64,000 nucleotides of DNA from Serratia plymuthica NBRC 102599 (lineage in GTDB: Bacteria; Pseudomonadota; Gammaproteobacteria; Enterobacterales; Enterobacteriaceae). Both the position numbers and the translations under genes were made by a program. The stretch's first letter is position 1. Each line of letters opens with the position of its first letter. The DNA lies in the NCBI RefSeq assembly GCF_001590925.1, contig NZ_BCTU01000013.1:62001-126000 (forward strand). Reading direction: 5' to 3'. The notes beneath the pieces are model-generated. The model saw nothing but the letters and a program-made list of their open reading frames with translations, had not been told where the DNA came from and ran no database searches. This document shows positions 1 through 8,853 of this stretch, one piece after another.

Positions 1-187
1 CATCTTTCCCCGCTTGCCAAAGCCGCTGCTGAATAACTTCAGCGTTGTAAAAGTCATCTGGCCGGCTCGGCTCCCACGGCAAAAGATGCTGTTGATTCTC
101 CCGAAAATAAAGATGAGCAATTTCAGTATCGCTGTCTGTCAGGATCTTCAGACGCAGGTCATTTCCTGCCATGCTCAAGATTTTCAT
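1..187 (-). CDS. GNAT-family N-acetyltransferase, N-terminal part (cut by window edge)
   Basis: Only the first 62 residues are inside the window; the rest lies beyond the left edge. The translation begins MKILSMAGNDLRLKILTDSD and continues through a segment containing LPWEPSRPDDFY, the kind of N-terminus seen in RimJ/RimL-type acetyltransferases, where an initial strand is followed by a 'W' and a 'P' before the acetyl-CoA fold. The start is supported by GGAGG six bases upstream of the ATG at 187. RimJ-type enzymes acetylate protein or small-molecule amines with acetyl-CoA in the cytoplasm. The acetyl-CoA binding motif lies outside the window, so substrate cannot be inferred. The family call is reasonable; the function is open. 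Confidence 0.6.
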   Translation of the reverse strand, partial: MKILSMAGNDLRLKILTDSDTEIAHLYFRENQQHLLPWEPSRPDDFYNAEVIQQRLWQAGKD

Positions 188-353
188 TGTCATCCTCCAT
201 GTTTATCCAACCGGTAGCCTGGGTAACTCCGGCATTATTACGTCGATATTTTATCCCTGAAGCGATTGATGCCAAGCTTGAACAAATTTTAACCCATTGA
301 AGAATATAACCAATGAGCAAAATTGACGTGCTGATTATCATTGGAGTGAGCTG

Positions 354-446
354 ATGACCGCTCTCTGGATAGGTACGATGTTTAACCTCGGGGATCTCGC
401 CACCCGCTTTTCACGCTTCTTCCACTGGATTGAAAACCAGCGCTAA
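354..446 (+). CDS. Possible 30-residue small protein
   Basis: This is a short reading frame, MTALWIGTMFNLGDLATRF and on to a TAA, with a good ribosome binding site (GGAG seven bases before the ATG). Its start overlaps by one base the stop of a 13-codon frame at 313-354 (TGATG), an arrangement typical of translational coupling. It has a mixed hydrophobic and amphipathic character and is followed 25 bases later by a strong hairpin terminator. I do not recognise a homologue. It may be a real small membrane-associated peptide or a chance frame. Confidence 0.3.
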   Translation: MTALWIGTMFNLGDLATRFSRFFHWIENQR

Positions 447-470
447 CGCCCTCCTACCGCATAATTCTCC

Positions 471-494
471 AAAAAAACCGCCTTGCGGCGGTTT
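471..494 (-). terminator. Rho-independent terminator of eptB, likely bidirectional
   Basis: CCGCC-TTGC-GGCGG forms the stem and loop. A run of seven A on the plus strand gives a U-tract for minus-strand transcription arriving from eptB. A shorter T run on the plus side could also end the small ORF upstream. Confidence 0.8.
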
Positions 495-513
495 GAATAT
501 TTCTTCCAATGGC

Positions 514-2166
514 TCAGTTCACCTGACACCAGTTATGCGATTTCACGATACCGCCGTCCGGTGAGGTGTAGCCGATGCAGCCCAGTACGCTGTCGAACAG
601 CTTCTCATGGAACACCGGCGTTTTGGCCTGTTGCAGCGCCTTCAACTGATTAAACGCTGCCTGGTGGTCGGGCTGGCTGAGGAACTTGTCGGATGCCCAG
701 ACCATGATGGGAATCGTGCGCTGTTCCTTCGGTGCGCGGTCACGCGGCGTACCGTGGAAATGCATATTTTCCGAGATAGACTCTCCGTGATCCGAAGCGT
801 AAAACACGATGGCGTTACGGTTACGTAACTGATTGAACACTTGCTCAAGGAAATAATCGGTGTACAGCAGGCTGTTGTCGTAAGAGTTGATCATCTCCTC
901 CGTAGAGCAGGCGTCATCAATGCCTTGGCACTCCGGCTTGTAACGGGCGAAAGCGCGAGGATAGCGTTCGGTATACATATAGTGCGAACCTTTGGTATGC
1001 AGAATGACCAAATGCTTACCCTGCGGGTGACGGCCCAATGAATCCTGCAGCTCGTCAATCAACGCCATGTCGTTCACCGGTTTGCCGACGTTGCGTTTTT
1101 CCGCCTGGATGCTTTCTCTCAGCGCATAATCGTCCGCCTGAGTTTTGTTATAAAACCAGGCTTCGCTTTGCATCGAAAACAACTCCGAGGAAAAGCCCTG
1201 TTTTTTCAGCACCGAAAAGACGTTCATTTCCTTCAGCGTCCGCTCAGGTTCTTCAGCAGCCCCCCCTTCCCGCACGAACATGCAACGCAAAGAGAGTTTG
1301 GTCGAGGTGTCGCAGGAATAACCCTGTAACACCGCCAGGTTGGTTTCCTTATCAAGGTAAGGCGTGTTGTCGCGCTGGTAGCCGTAAACGCCCATGTGAT
1401 CACGTCTGGCGCTTTCACCAATCACAAACACCACATAGAGATCATTCACGTCTTTCGGCGGCTGATAGGTAAAATGCGCAGCCGGATCGAACAGATTACG
1501 GCTGTCTTCCGCCTGGCTGTAAGAGCTGTAGGTCAGCAGCCCCAACGCCGAAAGCCAGTTCGACGGTGAATAGCTACCGGCGACTACGCCGCCATAGCTG
1601 GCCATCAGCTGATTATTTTCGCGATCGTGGCGGTCCTGCACCTGCCCCATCAGCGTGAGCGGCAACCAGCAGCACACCCCGGCAGCCAGCATGATGCCAC
1701 CCTTTTTAAACAACGTAGTCCAGTTACTGCGCTTCAGTACAGCTTCGTGCATCGGCGCCAGCCAGATGAACAGCAGCGGCAACAAACTTACCAGCACCAT
1801 CCACACGCCAAAATGCCAACCAACCGACTCTTTGGACAGATCAACATCGGTAGTCATCACCGCCGCCAGGATGCCGTAGCCGATATCGACGTGGAACAAC
1901 ACCATATAATAGCTGGCAGCCACCGAGCTCAGAACCAGAAACGATGCCAGAACGCGGAACAGTCGACGCCCCAAAAACGAGATTAGCAGAGTGATAAAGC
2001 ACACCAGACTAAAGGCCGCGACGACCTCAATGCCGATCGACAGTAAATTGTCGTAATTGAGTTGCTGATAACGGCGATAAAATATGGGGATATTGAGCAA
2101 TACACCGAGATAAAACGCGATAAAGAAAGAGACCTGCAACTGGGTCCAACGTCGGAACTTCTGCAT
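514..2166 (-). CDS. eptB: Kdo(2)-lipid A phosphoethanolamine 7''-transferase
   Basis: An inner-membrane enzyme that moves phosphoethanolamine from phosphatidylethanolamine to the outer Kdo residue of LPS, lowering surface charge. The N-terminal third has about five membrane helices. It is followed by a periplasmic alkaline-phosphatase/sulfatase-fold domain with the CDTSTKLSLRCMF block that carries the Thr nucleophile, and ASDHGES as metal ligands. It resembles E. coli EptB rather than EptA (shared TTDVDLSKE, SYGGVVA and PSNWLSALGL blocks) and has the usual length (550 aa). The frame is open to 2214, but the first 16 residues (MSVSSYEFTLARMVSI) are not family-like. I place the start at the ATG at 2166; the ATG at 2178 is an alternative. 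In E. coli the mRNA is repressed by sRNA MgrR; no such sRNA was seen here. Confidence 0.92.
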   Translation of the reverse strand: MQKFRRWTQLQVSFFIAFYLGVLLNIPIFYRRYQQLNYDNLLSIGIEVVAAFSLVCFITLLISFLGRRLFRVLASFLVLSSVAASYYMVLFHVDIGYGILAAVMTTDVDLSKESVGWHFGVWMVLVSLLPLLFIWLAPMHEAVLKRSNWTTLFKKGGIMLAAGVCCWLPLTLMGQVQDRHDRENNQLMASYGGVVAGSYSPSNWLSALGLLTYSSYSQAEDSRNLFDPAAHFTYQPPKDVNDLYVVFVIGESARRDHMGVYGYQRDNTPYLDKETNLAVLQGYSCDTSTKLSLRCMFVREGGAAEEPERTLKEMNVFSVLKKQGFSSELFSMQSEAWFYNKTQADDYALRESIQAEKRNVGKPVNDMALIDELQDSLGRHPQGKHLVILHTKGSHYMYTERYPRAFARYKPECQGIDDACSTEEMINSYDNSLLYTDYFLEQVFNQLRNRNAIVFYASDHGESISENMHFHGTPRDRAPKEQRTIPIMVWASDKFLSQPDHQAAFNQLKALQQAKTPVFHEKLFDSVLGCIGYTSPDGGIVKSHNWCQVN

Positions 2167-2216
2167 TATTGATACCATTCTCGCCAAAGTGAATTCATAA
2201 CTGCTTACTGACACAG

Positions 2217-2709
2217 GTTGTTGTTGAGAGCAACGCGCTCATCCTGCTATTGAATGGTAATCTGACAGATAATTTGAACCGACGTTGCTCCCGCGAGAAA
2301 ATTTATCGCTGTTATACTGTAACAAACCGTGTGTAAAGGGGATTGCCCATCAAAAACCGAGTCGGGCTAGCCTGCGGTTAGGGTTGCGAATAAAAGGTTC
2401 GCGCTCAGCGTGCTTGCCACCTTTGGAACCGCCGCTCAAGAGTTTTGATGCAAAGCCTGATGTTAATCAGCCCCCTAACCCCTTCCCATAATTCATCTTA
2501 GCAAGTTCAGATCCCCAAGCTGTTACATGAGGTTATTCCTAATTAGCCATCTGGATTGCCGTCGCCTATTGATAGGAATATTCTTATTACGTTATCGTTA
2601 ACTTACCGCGAAGGCATGTACCTAAGTGGAATTTGCAGTATTTTATTTTTTAATGGCTTCTCAGCCCGCTTCGGGCGGCGCTTTAAATTTCATCAGCGGT
2701 AAAAACACT
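2217..2709. other. Intergenic region eptB to ymgB-like gene
   Basis: I see no convincing gene. A frame open from 2626 leads into the next gene but lacks family similarity before 2710. A small hairpin, GCCCG-CTT-CGGGC at 2664-2676, lies in the 5' region of the downstream gene and could affect its translation. Confidence 0.5.
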
Positions 2710-2940
2710 ATGATTGATTACTCTCTTTACGGTCTCGACGATAAAGACGTCGAGTTGTACCGTGAACAAATATACAACCTTGTCGGCAAGAGCGTAGTCC
2801 AGGTGCTCTTGTCCAACAGGCCCATCACCAAGCAAAGCATTCTCGCCCACTTAATCAAAGAGGTCGAAAGACAGCCCGAGGAATATTGCCAAAAGTTGCA
2901 CAGAGCCGCTATCGAGGTCATTGGGGTTAACGGTCGTTAG
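2710..2940 (+). CDS. YmgB/AriR-like biofilm and acid-resistance connector protein
   Basis: A 76-residue, all-helical protein starting MIDYSLYGLDDKDVELYREQ. The second half (ITKQSILAHLIKEVE, then KLHRAAIEVI) follows the pattern of the YmgB/AriR family, small dimeric proteins that influence two-component signalling, biofilm formation and acid resistance in E. coli. The ATG at 2710 is preferred because the frame upstream (from 2626) shows no family similarity. The gene stands alone, flanked by long noncoding stretches. The family assignment rests on pattern and size; the specific partner is unknown. Confidence 0.6.
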   Translation: MIDYSLYGLDDKDVELYREQIYNLVGKSVVQVLLSNRPITKQSILAHLIKEVERQPEEYCQKLHRAAIEVIGVNGR

Positions 2941-3083
2941 CCGGGATATCTGCAGAAATCGGACCAGCGCACCCTCTTCACTATTCTGGTTGTTTTAACT
3001 TCGATGTCGGTAGCCAATGTAAACGCAGATAAAGTGCCGTTTCCTGGAGGGCGCTGATGGGAGGTTTAGTTGTGGGGAAAACA

Positions 3084-3121
3084 ATATCCGGCTACCGGAA
3101 CGCCTTCAAATAGCCGGATAT
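3084..3121. repeat. Perfect 11-bp inverted repeat (stem-loop)
   Basis: ATATCCGGCTA and TAGCCGGATAT are perfectly complementary, separated by 16 bases. No T-run follows on either side, so it is not a classical terminator. The rest of 2941-3279 holds no recognisable gene. Confidence 0.6.
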
Positions 3122-3279
3122 CGTCTTATATTGCGTGACGTAGCGGGTGTCAGGTTAAGCGATATACCCGGATGCCACATGTCGACAGCGTTGCTAGCCA
3201 GACCGATATTCAACCTGACGACACGCTATAGGCCAGCGCCGAAGAAAGATATTGAGCTCAATTTTTCAACTAGCTATCA

Positions 3280-3420
3280 CTAGCGGCATTCACCAGAGAT
3301 CGCATTTTTCCCCTGCGGACAAACATCGGAACTTTGCGGAATAACGCCCAATATCGATCCAAAAGACCCTGAACACCCAGATAGCATTACAATAATTAAT
3401 AAAAATAATCCCCCTCTCAT
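3280..3420 (-). CDS. Small lipoprotein, 46 residues
   Basis: A complete short gene. The N-terminus MRGGLFLLIIVMLSGC is a lipoprotein signal peptide with lipobox LSGC (acylated Cys16). A 30-residue mature part rich in Gly and Ser follows, with two further Cys (VCPQGKNAISGEC) that could form a disulfide. AGGAG lies six bases upstream of the ATG. The residue after the acylated Cys is Ser, which favours outer-membrane sorting by the Lol +2 rule. I know no named homologue. It lies alone between ymgB and the tRNA operon terminator. Confidence 0.6.
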   Translation of the reverse strand: MRGGLFLLIIVMLSGCSGSFGSILGVIPQSSDVCPQGKNAISGECR

Positions 3421-3770
3421 ACAACGCTCCTTCTCTTTTTACTCTCCGGTTATATATCACTTATCGCTAACCGTCTTAAAAAACTGCCAGATTTTATGCA
3501 AAACGCAGGTGCCCCCAGCATTTAGCCTTACGGCTCGCTTGCGGATGGCATCCGCGTTTCGAGCCGAAGCGCAATCCAGCGGTCGTCTGGAATGTTCATA
3601 AGCTTAGACGATTGGGAGCGGCCATCAGCGAAACTGGAGCGTTAACGTTGAAACAAGGTATGAACAGCATCCAGATAGTACCTGTGGTCGGCAGACAGTA
3701 ATTATTCAACGTTCAGGCATAGAATAAAAACGATGTTAGGAATGATGTTAGGAAAGGGAATTTCAGGCAC
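3421..3770. other. Noncoding stretch upstream of small lipoprotein gene
   Basis: No frame with gene-like features was found. There is a short direct repeat of GATGTTAGGA around 3732-3752. The region probably holds the promoter of the minus-strand lipoprotein gene, but no clear -35/-10 pair was identified. Confidence 0.4.
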
Positions 3771-3792
3771 AAAAAAACCGCCTTCCGGCGGT
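3771..3792 (-). terminator. Terminator of the glyW-cysT-leuZ tRNA operon
   Basis: ACCGCC-GGAA-GGCGGT hairpin followed on the minus strand by seven T. It sits about 50 bases after the last tRNA. Confidence 0.85.
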
Positions 3793-3839
3793 CACGACAT
3801 TACTGCATATTGCTTTGATTATTCTGGAATTATTTTCCC

Positions 3840-3925
3840 TGGTACCCGGGGCGGGACTTGAACCCGCACAGCCATAAGCCGAGGGATTTTAAATCCCTTG
3901 TGTCTACCGATTTCACCACCCGGGC
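3840..3925 (-). tRNA. leuZ: tRNA-Leu (anticodon UAA)
   Basis: 86 nt including encoded CCA. Begins GCCCGGGTGG, has a long variable arm, and the anticodon loop reads TTTAAAA with anticodon TAA. It matches E. coli leuZ closely and is third in the Gly-Cys-Leu operon. Confidence 0.95.
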
Positions 3926-3935
3926 TCGGGAAAAT

Positions 3936-4009
3936 TGGAGGCGCGTTCCGGAGTCGAACCGGACTAGACGGATTTGCAATCCGCTACATAACCGCTTTGT
4001 TAACGCGCC
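3936..4009 (-). tRNA. cysT: tRNA-Cys (anticodon GCA)
   Basis: 74 nt including CCA. Acceptor stem GGCGCGT pairs with ACGCGCC; the anticodon loop contains TTGCAAA. Middle member of the operon, 10 bases before tRNA-Leu. Confidence 0.95.
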
Positions 4010-4065
4010 TTAATTCTGCTGCCTTCATCAGGCCAAAGCTCGTGAAACACCAGCTTTGTTTAATT

Positions 4066-4141
<76 letters not shown>

Positions 4142-4208
4142 ATCAATCAGAACTTACTGATTTTTTTGCTATCTTTCGGCGATTCACCGCTGCCGTCTGA
4201 TGCGATGC

Positions 4209-4236
4209 ATTCTACTTACCTGACGTAATGAGTCAA
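4209..4236 (-). promoter_or_regulatory. Sigma-70 promoter of the tRNA operon
   Basis: Reading the minus strand: TTGACT (-35, 4231-4236), 16 bases, TAGAAT (-10, 4209-4214). The discriminator after the -10 is GC-containing, as in stringently controlled stable-RNA promoters. Confidence 0.72.
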
Positions 4237-4286
4237 TAAAATTGTTGTCTCATTACGTTTGTTTGACGATTTTTGCAGCGCTTTGA

Positions 4287-4835
4287 TCAGGGTTCAAGCA
4301 AATCTTTCCGGGCCGCGTTCAAATATTGGAACATTGACCAGAAAGTCAGCACCGCCGCGATGTACAACAGGCCGAAGGACGCATACTCAACGGTACGTTC
4401 CGGGCGCCACAGCAGCCCCACCAGCGACATCATTTGCGCCATGGTTTTGACTTTACCAATCCACGATACCGCCACGCTGCTGCGCTTACCGATCTCCGCC
4501 ATCCACTCACGCAGCGACGAGATGATAATTTCACGGGCAATCATGGTCGCCGCAGGCAAGGTGATCCACCAGGTATGATAGTGCTCGGCTACCAGCACCA
4601 GCGCCACCGCCACCATCACTTTGTCCGCTACCGGGTCTAGGAACGCCCCGAAACGGGTAGTTTGCTTCCAGCGACGGGCCAGGAATCCATCAAACCAGTC
4701 GGTTATGGCAGCAAATACAAAGATGACGGCGCAAACCATCGGAGCCCAGGTGAACGGCAGGTAAAATGCCAGAACAAAGAATGGGATCAGAACTACGCGA
4801 AACAAAGTAAGCCAAGTCGGTATATTCAATTGCAT
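4287..4835 (-). CDS. pgsA: CDP-diacylglycerol--glycerol-3-phosphate 3-phosphatidyltransferase
   Basis: An inner-membrane enzyme making phosphatidylglycerophosphate from CDP-diacylglycerol and glycerol-3-phosphate, the committed step to phosphatidylglycerol and cardiolipin. It is 182 residues, the normal length, with about four to six hydrophobic segments. The CDP-alcohol phosphotransferase motif is intact: [10 protein letters not shown] followed by [10 protein letters not shown], giving the four conserved Asp residues. The gene follows uvrC with a 58-base gap and precedes the tRNA operon, as in E. coli. Confidence 0.97.
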   Translation of the reverse strand: MQLNIPTWLTLFRVVLIPFFVLAFYLPFTWAPMVCAVIFVFAAITDWFDGFLARRWKQTTRFGAFLDPVADKVMVAVALVLVAEHYHTWWITLPAATMIAREIIISSLREWMAEIGKRSSVAVSWIGKVKTMAQMMSLVGLLWRPERTVEYASFGLLYIAAVLTFWSMFQYLNAARKDLLEP

Positions 4836-4893
4836 AATGCTACGGTAACTATCTGGCTGGAGTGGGAATTAAGAGTATGTTGCTACATTGCCC

Positions 4894-6726
4894 TCAGTGT
4901 TTCAATGCATTGTAGATCTTTTCTGCCAATGCTTGTGAAATACCCGGCACTTTTGCAATTTCCTCAACGCTGGCGTTCAATAATGGTTGAAGTCCACCCA
5001 TATACTTCAACAGCACCTGTCGCCGTTTTGGCCCAACGCCGTCGATCAGTTCCAACGCGCTGGTATTTCTAACTTTTGCCCTTTTCTGTCGGTGCCCAGT
5101 GATCGCATGGTTATGCGAATCATCGCGGATATGCTGGATCACATGCAGCGCCGGCGAATCCGAAGGCAGAGAAATCCCCTCACCTTCCGGTACAAAGAAC
5201 AATGTTTCCAGGCCGGCTTTGCGATCGGCGCCTTTGGCGATACCAATCAGCAAAGGTTTGTTTTTATCCCAGGTGACGTTCAGTGAGTTGAACACGTCGA
5301 TCGCCATGCCAAGCTGGCCCTTACCGCCATCGATAAAAATAACGTCTGGGATTTTGTTCTCTTCCAGAGCTTTACCATAGCGTCGTTTCAGCACTTGCGC
5401 CATGGCGGCATAGTCATCCCCTGGCGTAATGCCGGTGATATTATAGCGCCGATATTCCGAACGCAGCGGTCCGTTGCCGTCGAACACCACGCAGGAAGCG
5501 ACGGTCTGCTCACCCATGGTGTGGCTGATGTCAAAGCATTCCATGCGGTTAATCTCGGAAAGATTCAAGATCTTCGTCAGTTCTGCCAACCGCTGATGAA
5601 TCGTCGACTGTTGCGAAAGCTTGGTTGTCAACGCGGTCGCGGCGTTGGTACGCGCAAGTTTAAGGTAACGTGCACGATCGCCACGCGGTTTGCTTTGGAT
5701 TTGAATCTTGCGACCAGCCAACTCGGAGAGCGACTCCGCCAACAGGTCTTTTTCGGGCAGATTGAAATCCAGCAGGATTTCCGCTGGCAGAGTGCGAGCC
5801 TGGCTGCCCTGTAAATAGAACTGCCCGACAAAGGTCTGCACCACTTCGCTCATCTCGGTCCCCCCCGGCACCTTCGGGAAGTAGCTGCGACTGCCCAACA
5901 CTTTGCCTTGGCGGATAAACAATACGTGCAAGCAGGCCATGCCTGCTTCAAACGCCACGCCTATCACGTCCAGATCGTCGCTATTGCCCGAAACGAACTG
6001 GCGCTCCGTCACACGCCGCACCGCCTGGATTTGATCGCGGATACGCGCTGCATCTTCGAAATTCAATGCCTTACTGGCGTTTTCCATCCGTTCGATCAAC
6101 TGATGCAACACCTGCTGATCCTTGCCTGACAGGAACAGGCGCACATAGTCTACCTGCTGTTGATATTCTTCCTCACTCACCAGTCCGGCGACGCAAGGCC
6201 CCAGGCAACGCCCGATCTGATACTGCAAGCAAGGGCGCGAGCGGTTGCGGTACACGCTGTTCTCACACTGGCGTATCGGGAATAGCTTCTGCAACAGCGC
6301 TAATGTCTCGCGCACGGCATAAGAGTTGGGAAACGGGCCGAAGTATTCACCCTTGGCATGTTTAGCGCCACGATGAACCGCCAACCGCGGATGACTGTCT
6401 GCGCTAAGGAAGATCAGCGGATAAGATTTATCGTCTCGCAAAAGAACATTATATCGCGGCTGGTATAGCTTTATGTAGTTATGTTCCAGTAATAGCGCTT
6501 CTGTCTCGGTATGCGTAACAGTTACATCTATTTGTGCGATATTTTTAACCAGCGCCTCGGTTTTTCGGCTTCCCACCTGCTGGCGGAAATAACTGACGAG
6601 GCGCTTTTTCAGATCTTTGGCTTTACCGACGTAGATAACCGTACCAGTAGCGTCATACATACGGTAGACGCCGGGCTGGCTGGTTACGGTGCTTAAAAAA
6701 GCTTTGGCATCAAAACGGTCACTCAC
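4894..6726 (-). CDS. uvrC: Excinuclease ABC subunit C
   Basis: The nuclease subunit of UvrABC nucleotide excision repair, which cuts on both sides of a lesion bound by UvrB. It is 610 residues. Domains in order: an N-terminal GIY-YIG nuclease ([10 protein letters not shown]...[10 protein letters not shown], about residues 18-95), a UVR motif binding UvrB (about 205-240), an RNase H-like 5' nuclease domain ([19 protein letters not shown]), and tandem helix-hairpin-helix motifs at the C-terminus ([22 protein letters not shown]). The start is GTG at 6726, giving an 8-base overlap with the stop of uvrY, so the two are translationally linked. Confidence 0.98.
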   Translation of the reverse strand: MSDRFDAKAFLSTVTSQPGVYRMYDATGTVIYVGKAKDLKKRLVSYFRQQVGSRKTEALVKNIAQIDVTVTHTETEALLLEHNYIKLYQPRYNVLLRDDKSYPLIFLSADSHPRLAVHRGAKHAKGEYFGPFPNSYAVRETLALLQKLFPIRQCENSVYRNRSRPCLQYQIGRCLGPCVAGLVSEEEYQQQVDYVRLFLSGKDQQVLHQLIERMENASKALNFEDAARIRDQIQAVRRVTERQFVSGNSDDLDVIGVAFEAGMACLHVLFIRQGKVLGSRSYFPKVPGGTEMSEVVQTFVGQFYLQGSQARTLPAEILLDFNLPEKDLLAESLSELAGRKIQIQSKPRGDRARYLKLARTNAATALTTKLSQQSTIHQRLAELTKILNLSEINRMECFDISHTMGEQTVASCVVFDGNGPLRSEYRRYNITGITPGDDYAAMAQVLKRRYGKALEENKIPDVIFIDGGKGQLGMAIDVFNSLNVTWDKNKPLLIGIAKGADRKAGLETLFFVPEGEGISLPSDSPALHVIQHIRDDSHNHAITGHRQKRAKVRNTSALELIDGVGPKRRQVLLKYMGGLQPLLNASVEEIAKVPGISQALAEKIYNALKH

Positions 6727-7375
6727 TGCTTAACAACGTCTCCGCATTGAACAATCCGTGTCGGATAGCCAGGTGTGTCAATTCTACGTCACCGCTGATA
6801 TTCAGTTTACTGAACATACGATAACGGTAGCTGTTCACCGTTTTAGGACTGAGGTTCAGTTGTTCCGAGATCTCATTCACCTTTTTGCCTTTGGTGATCA
6901 TCAGCATAATCTGCAGCTCACGTTCAGACAGGCAACTGAACGGGGTTTCCGTCTGCGGCTCCAGTTGGCTCAATGCCATCTGCTGGGCAATGTCCGATGC
7001 GATGTAGCGCTGGCCTGCCTGCACCGACCGGATGGCGTTAACCACATCCTGCGGCGCAGCCCCCTTACTCAGGTAGCCTGCAGCACCCGCCTGCATCACC
7101 TTGGCAGGCAATGGGTTTTCAGTATGAATAGTCAACATGATGACTTTAACGTCGGGCGCATAACGTACAATCTTGCGCGTAGCTTCCAGCCCGCCAATGC
7201 CCGGCATATTCATATCCATAAGAACGATATCTACAGCATTGCCACGGCACCATTTCACGGCGTCTTCACCGCACTGGGCCTCCCCGACAACTTTTATACC
7301 TTTGATATCTTCAAGAATGCGTCGTATCCCTGCGCGCACCAGTTCGTGGTCATCAACAAGAAGAACGCTAATCAA
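6719..7375 (-). CDS. uvrY: Response regulator UvrY of the BarA/UvrY system
   Basis: A FixJ/NarL-type response regulator of 218 residues. The receiver domain has acidic pocket DD at residues 8-9, phospho-acceptor Asp54 (VLMDMNMP) and the conserved Lys (LSKG). A LuxR-type HTH follows at about 145-205 ([21 protein letters not shown]). Phosphorylated by BarA, it activates the CsrB/CsrC sRNAs, thereby controlling CsrA, carbon flux, motility and, in Serratia, secondary metabolism. The start is TTG at 7375, preceded by GGAG. The same rare start is known for E. coli uvrY, and the protein N-terminus [11 protein letters not shown] agrees. Confidence 0.97.
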   Translation of the reverse strand: MISVLLVDDHELVRAGIRRILEDIKGIKVVGEAQCGEDAVKWCRGNAVDIVLMDMNMPGIGGLEATRKIVRYAPDVKVIMLTIHTENPLPAKVMQAGAAGYLSKGAAPQDVVNAIRSVQAGQRYIASDIAQQMALSQLEPQTETPFSCLSERELQIMLMITKGKKVNEISEQLNLSPKTVNSYRYRMFSKLNISGDVELTHLAIRHGLFNAETLLSSE

Positions 7376-8155
7376 GGAAAAATCTCCAAAAAAAGGGAGT
7401 AACGCAATCAGCCTCTGTTATAGCCTGAGATATTACTTGTTTTTCGGCCAAGAATGAACACAGATTAATACTAACTCCCGATTAACTTTGCGAAACGGCG
7501 CTGATTTTTGAATTTTAGTCATCCGCCCAGCCCGATAAAGCCGTTCTCTGCGGCCCCCCCCCACAGCGGAAATATTAGTGGGTGTGATTCCTGTCTATGA
7601 TACCGCGCCAGTCATAAAGCGCGGGTAAAATCAATGTAAGCAATAGCAACATAGATAATATTAACACGAATGCAATGGCGTTGTAATTCATTGAAATAAA
7701 ACAAGACGATAACTACCGTTCGGCTTCTCAGGAAAAAACGTCCCGAAAGAAAATTATTCAGCAGAAAATTAGGTGCCAAAGAGCAAGGCAGCCACGTTGA
7801 TAATTAGAATGGCCCCCATAAGTTGATAATAACATACCGGGCAAATACTTATTAACCCCAACGAAATAACTGTCACTTATTCTGTCCTCTTGCCGTTGCC
7901 GAACGGATGCCGGGGTATTCATTAATCCACTGCGCGCCTGCGCTATAGCCCACAAACGATAACCGCCGCGTTAACACACCGATAACCACTGAATGGAGCA
8001 GTTCCAGCGCTATCTGTGCAGATGGATATCGGATGCTATGCTATACTCCGCGCCCAGATAAATACGCATCTGCATGCCAGAGTGAATGAAGTCGGTGCTG
8101 ATGCGCATCAAAATGCATATTGTTTCAGGCTACGGCCCAAAAATCAGGAGAGAAA
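7376..8155. other. Divergent intergenic region uvrY / yecF
   Basis: About 780 bases containing the promoters of uvrY (minus) and yecF (plus). The one plausible gene is the 38-codon membrane frame at 7575-7691. sdiA, which neighbours yecF in E. coli, is not present here or on the other side of yecF. Confidence 0.5.
7575..7691 (-). CDS. Possible 38-residue single-pass membrane protein
   Basis: The frame reads MNYNAIAFVLILSMLLLLTL, continues with ILPALYDWRG and ends in a polar tail (IIDRNHTH). It is one clear hydrophobic helix of about 20 residues with a charged C-terminus, like many validated enteric small membrane proteins. The ribosome binding site is weak and I recall no named homologue. 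It is minus strand, upstream of and parallel to uvrY. Confidence 0.35.
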   Translation of the reverse strand: MNYNAIAFVLILSMLLLLTLILPALYDWRGIIDRNHTH

Positions 8156-8380
8156 ATGAGCAACGTTGACTTCACTACGTCTGCAAACCCGGAAACGCTG
8201 GCGACAGAAGTCGCCTGTCTTAAAGCAACGCTGACGCTGATCCTGAAATCGATCGGCCAGGCGGATGCCGGGAAAGTCATTATCAAAATGGAACGCTTTA
8301 TCGCACAGATTGAAGACCCGGCTCAGGCCGAAATCTTTAAAAACAGTATCCAACAAATTAAGCACGCTTACCGTCAGTAA
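8156..8380 (+). CDS. yecF: YecF family protein (DUF2594)
   Basis: A 74-residue cytoplasmic protein of unknown function. The C-terminal half (GQADAGKVIIKMERF ... KHAYRQ) matches E. coli YecF almost block for block. The frame is open from 8120, but the ATG at 8156 is chosen because AGGAGAG lies just upstream and the family begins MS-. In E. coli yecF sits between uvrY and sdiA; here only the uvrY side is conserved. Confidence 0.88.
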   Translation: MSNVDFTTSANPETLATEVACLKATLTLILKSIGQADAGKVIIKMERFIAQIEDPAQAEIFKNSIQQIKHAYRQ

Positions 8381-8496
8381 GCTGCCGTCCATCCGGCCTG
8401 CCATTTCCGCAGGCCCGTTTCCCTCACAATTTTCATGAGTAATTGATCTCCCACATTATTTCGGGCAGTGTATTTTTATTTACGCCAGAGAAACCT

Positions 8497-8838
8497 ATGG
8501 GCATCCTCGTTAAAGCGTTGATCGGCGCTTTGGTCGTAGTCTTAATCGGCCTGCTGGCCAAAAGTCGCAGCTACTATATTGCCGGCCTGGTGCCGCTATT
8601 TCCCACCTTTGCACTGATTGCGCATTACATTGTCGGCAGCGAACGCTCGATCGAAGCGCTGAGAACCACGCTGATTTTCGGCATGTGGGCGGTTCTGCCC
8701 TATCTGGTGTATCTGATCTCGTTGTATTTGTTTATCAACAGCATGAGATTGTCTTGGGCGTTGGGTGCGGCGGTGTTGTGCTGGGTTGCTGCAGCGTGGC
8801 TATTGATCACTCTGTGGGGATGGTGGCAAGGGCGCTGA
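8497..8838 (+). CDS. glpM: GlpM family inner-membrane protein
   Basis: A small inner-membrane protein of 113 residues with four hydrophobic helices. The first half (GLVPLFPTFALIAHYIV) is virtually identical to E. coli GlpM. Its role is uncertain; GlpM was first linked to alginate and glycerol metabolism in Pseudomonas. The upstream frame reaches 8443, but the ATG at 8497 (MGILVKALIGALVV) matches the family start. It converges on the next gene with 15 bases between stops. Confidence 0.92.
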   Translation: MGILVKALIGALVVVLIGLLAKSRSYYIAGLVPLFPTFALIAHYIVGSERSIEALRTTLIFGMWAVLPYLVYLISLYLFINSMRLSWALGAAVLCWVAAAWLLITLWGWWQGR

Positions 8839-8853
8839 CTGCGCCCCGCCTGA

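Noticed and set aside
2285-2491. 68-codon plus frame between eptB and the YmgB-like gene
   Set aside because: No ribosome binding site or family pattern; Pro-rich ending suggests noncoding DNA.
7758-7955. 65-codon minus frame between uvrY and yecF
   Set aside because: No signal, helix or domain pattern and no ribosome binding site.
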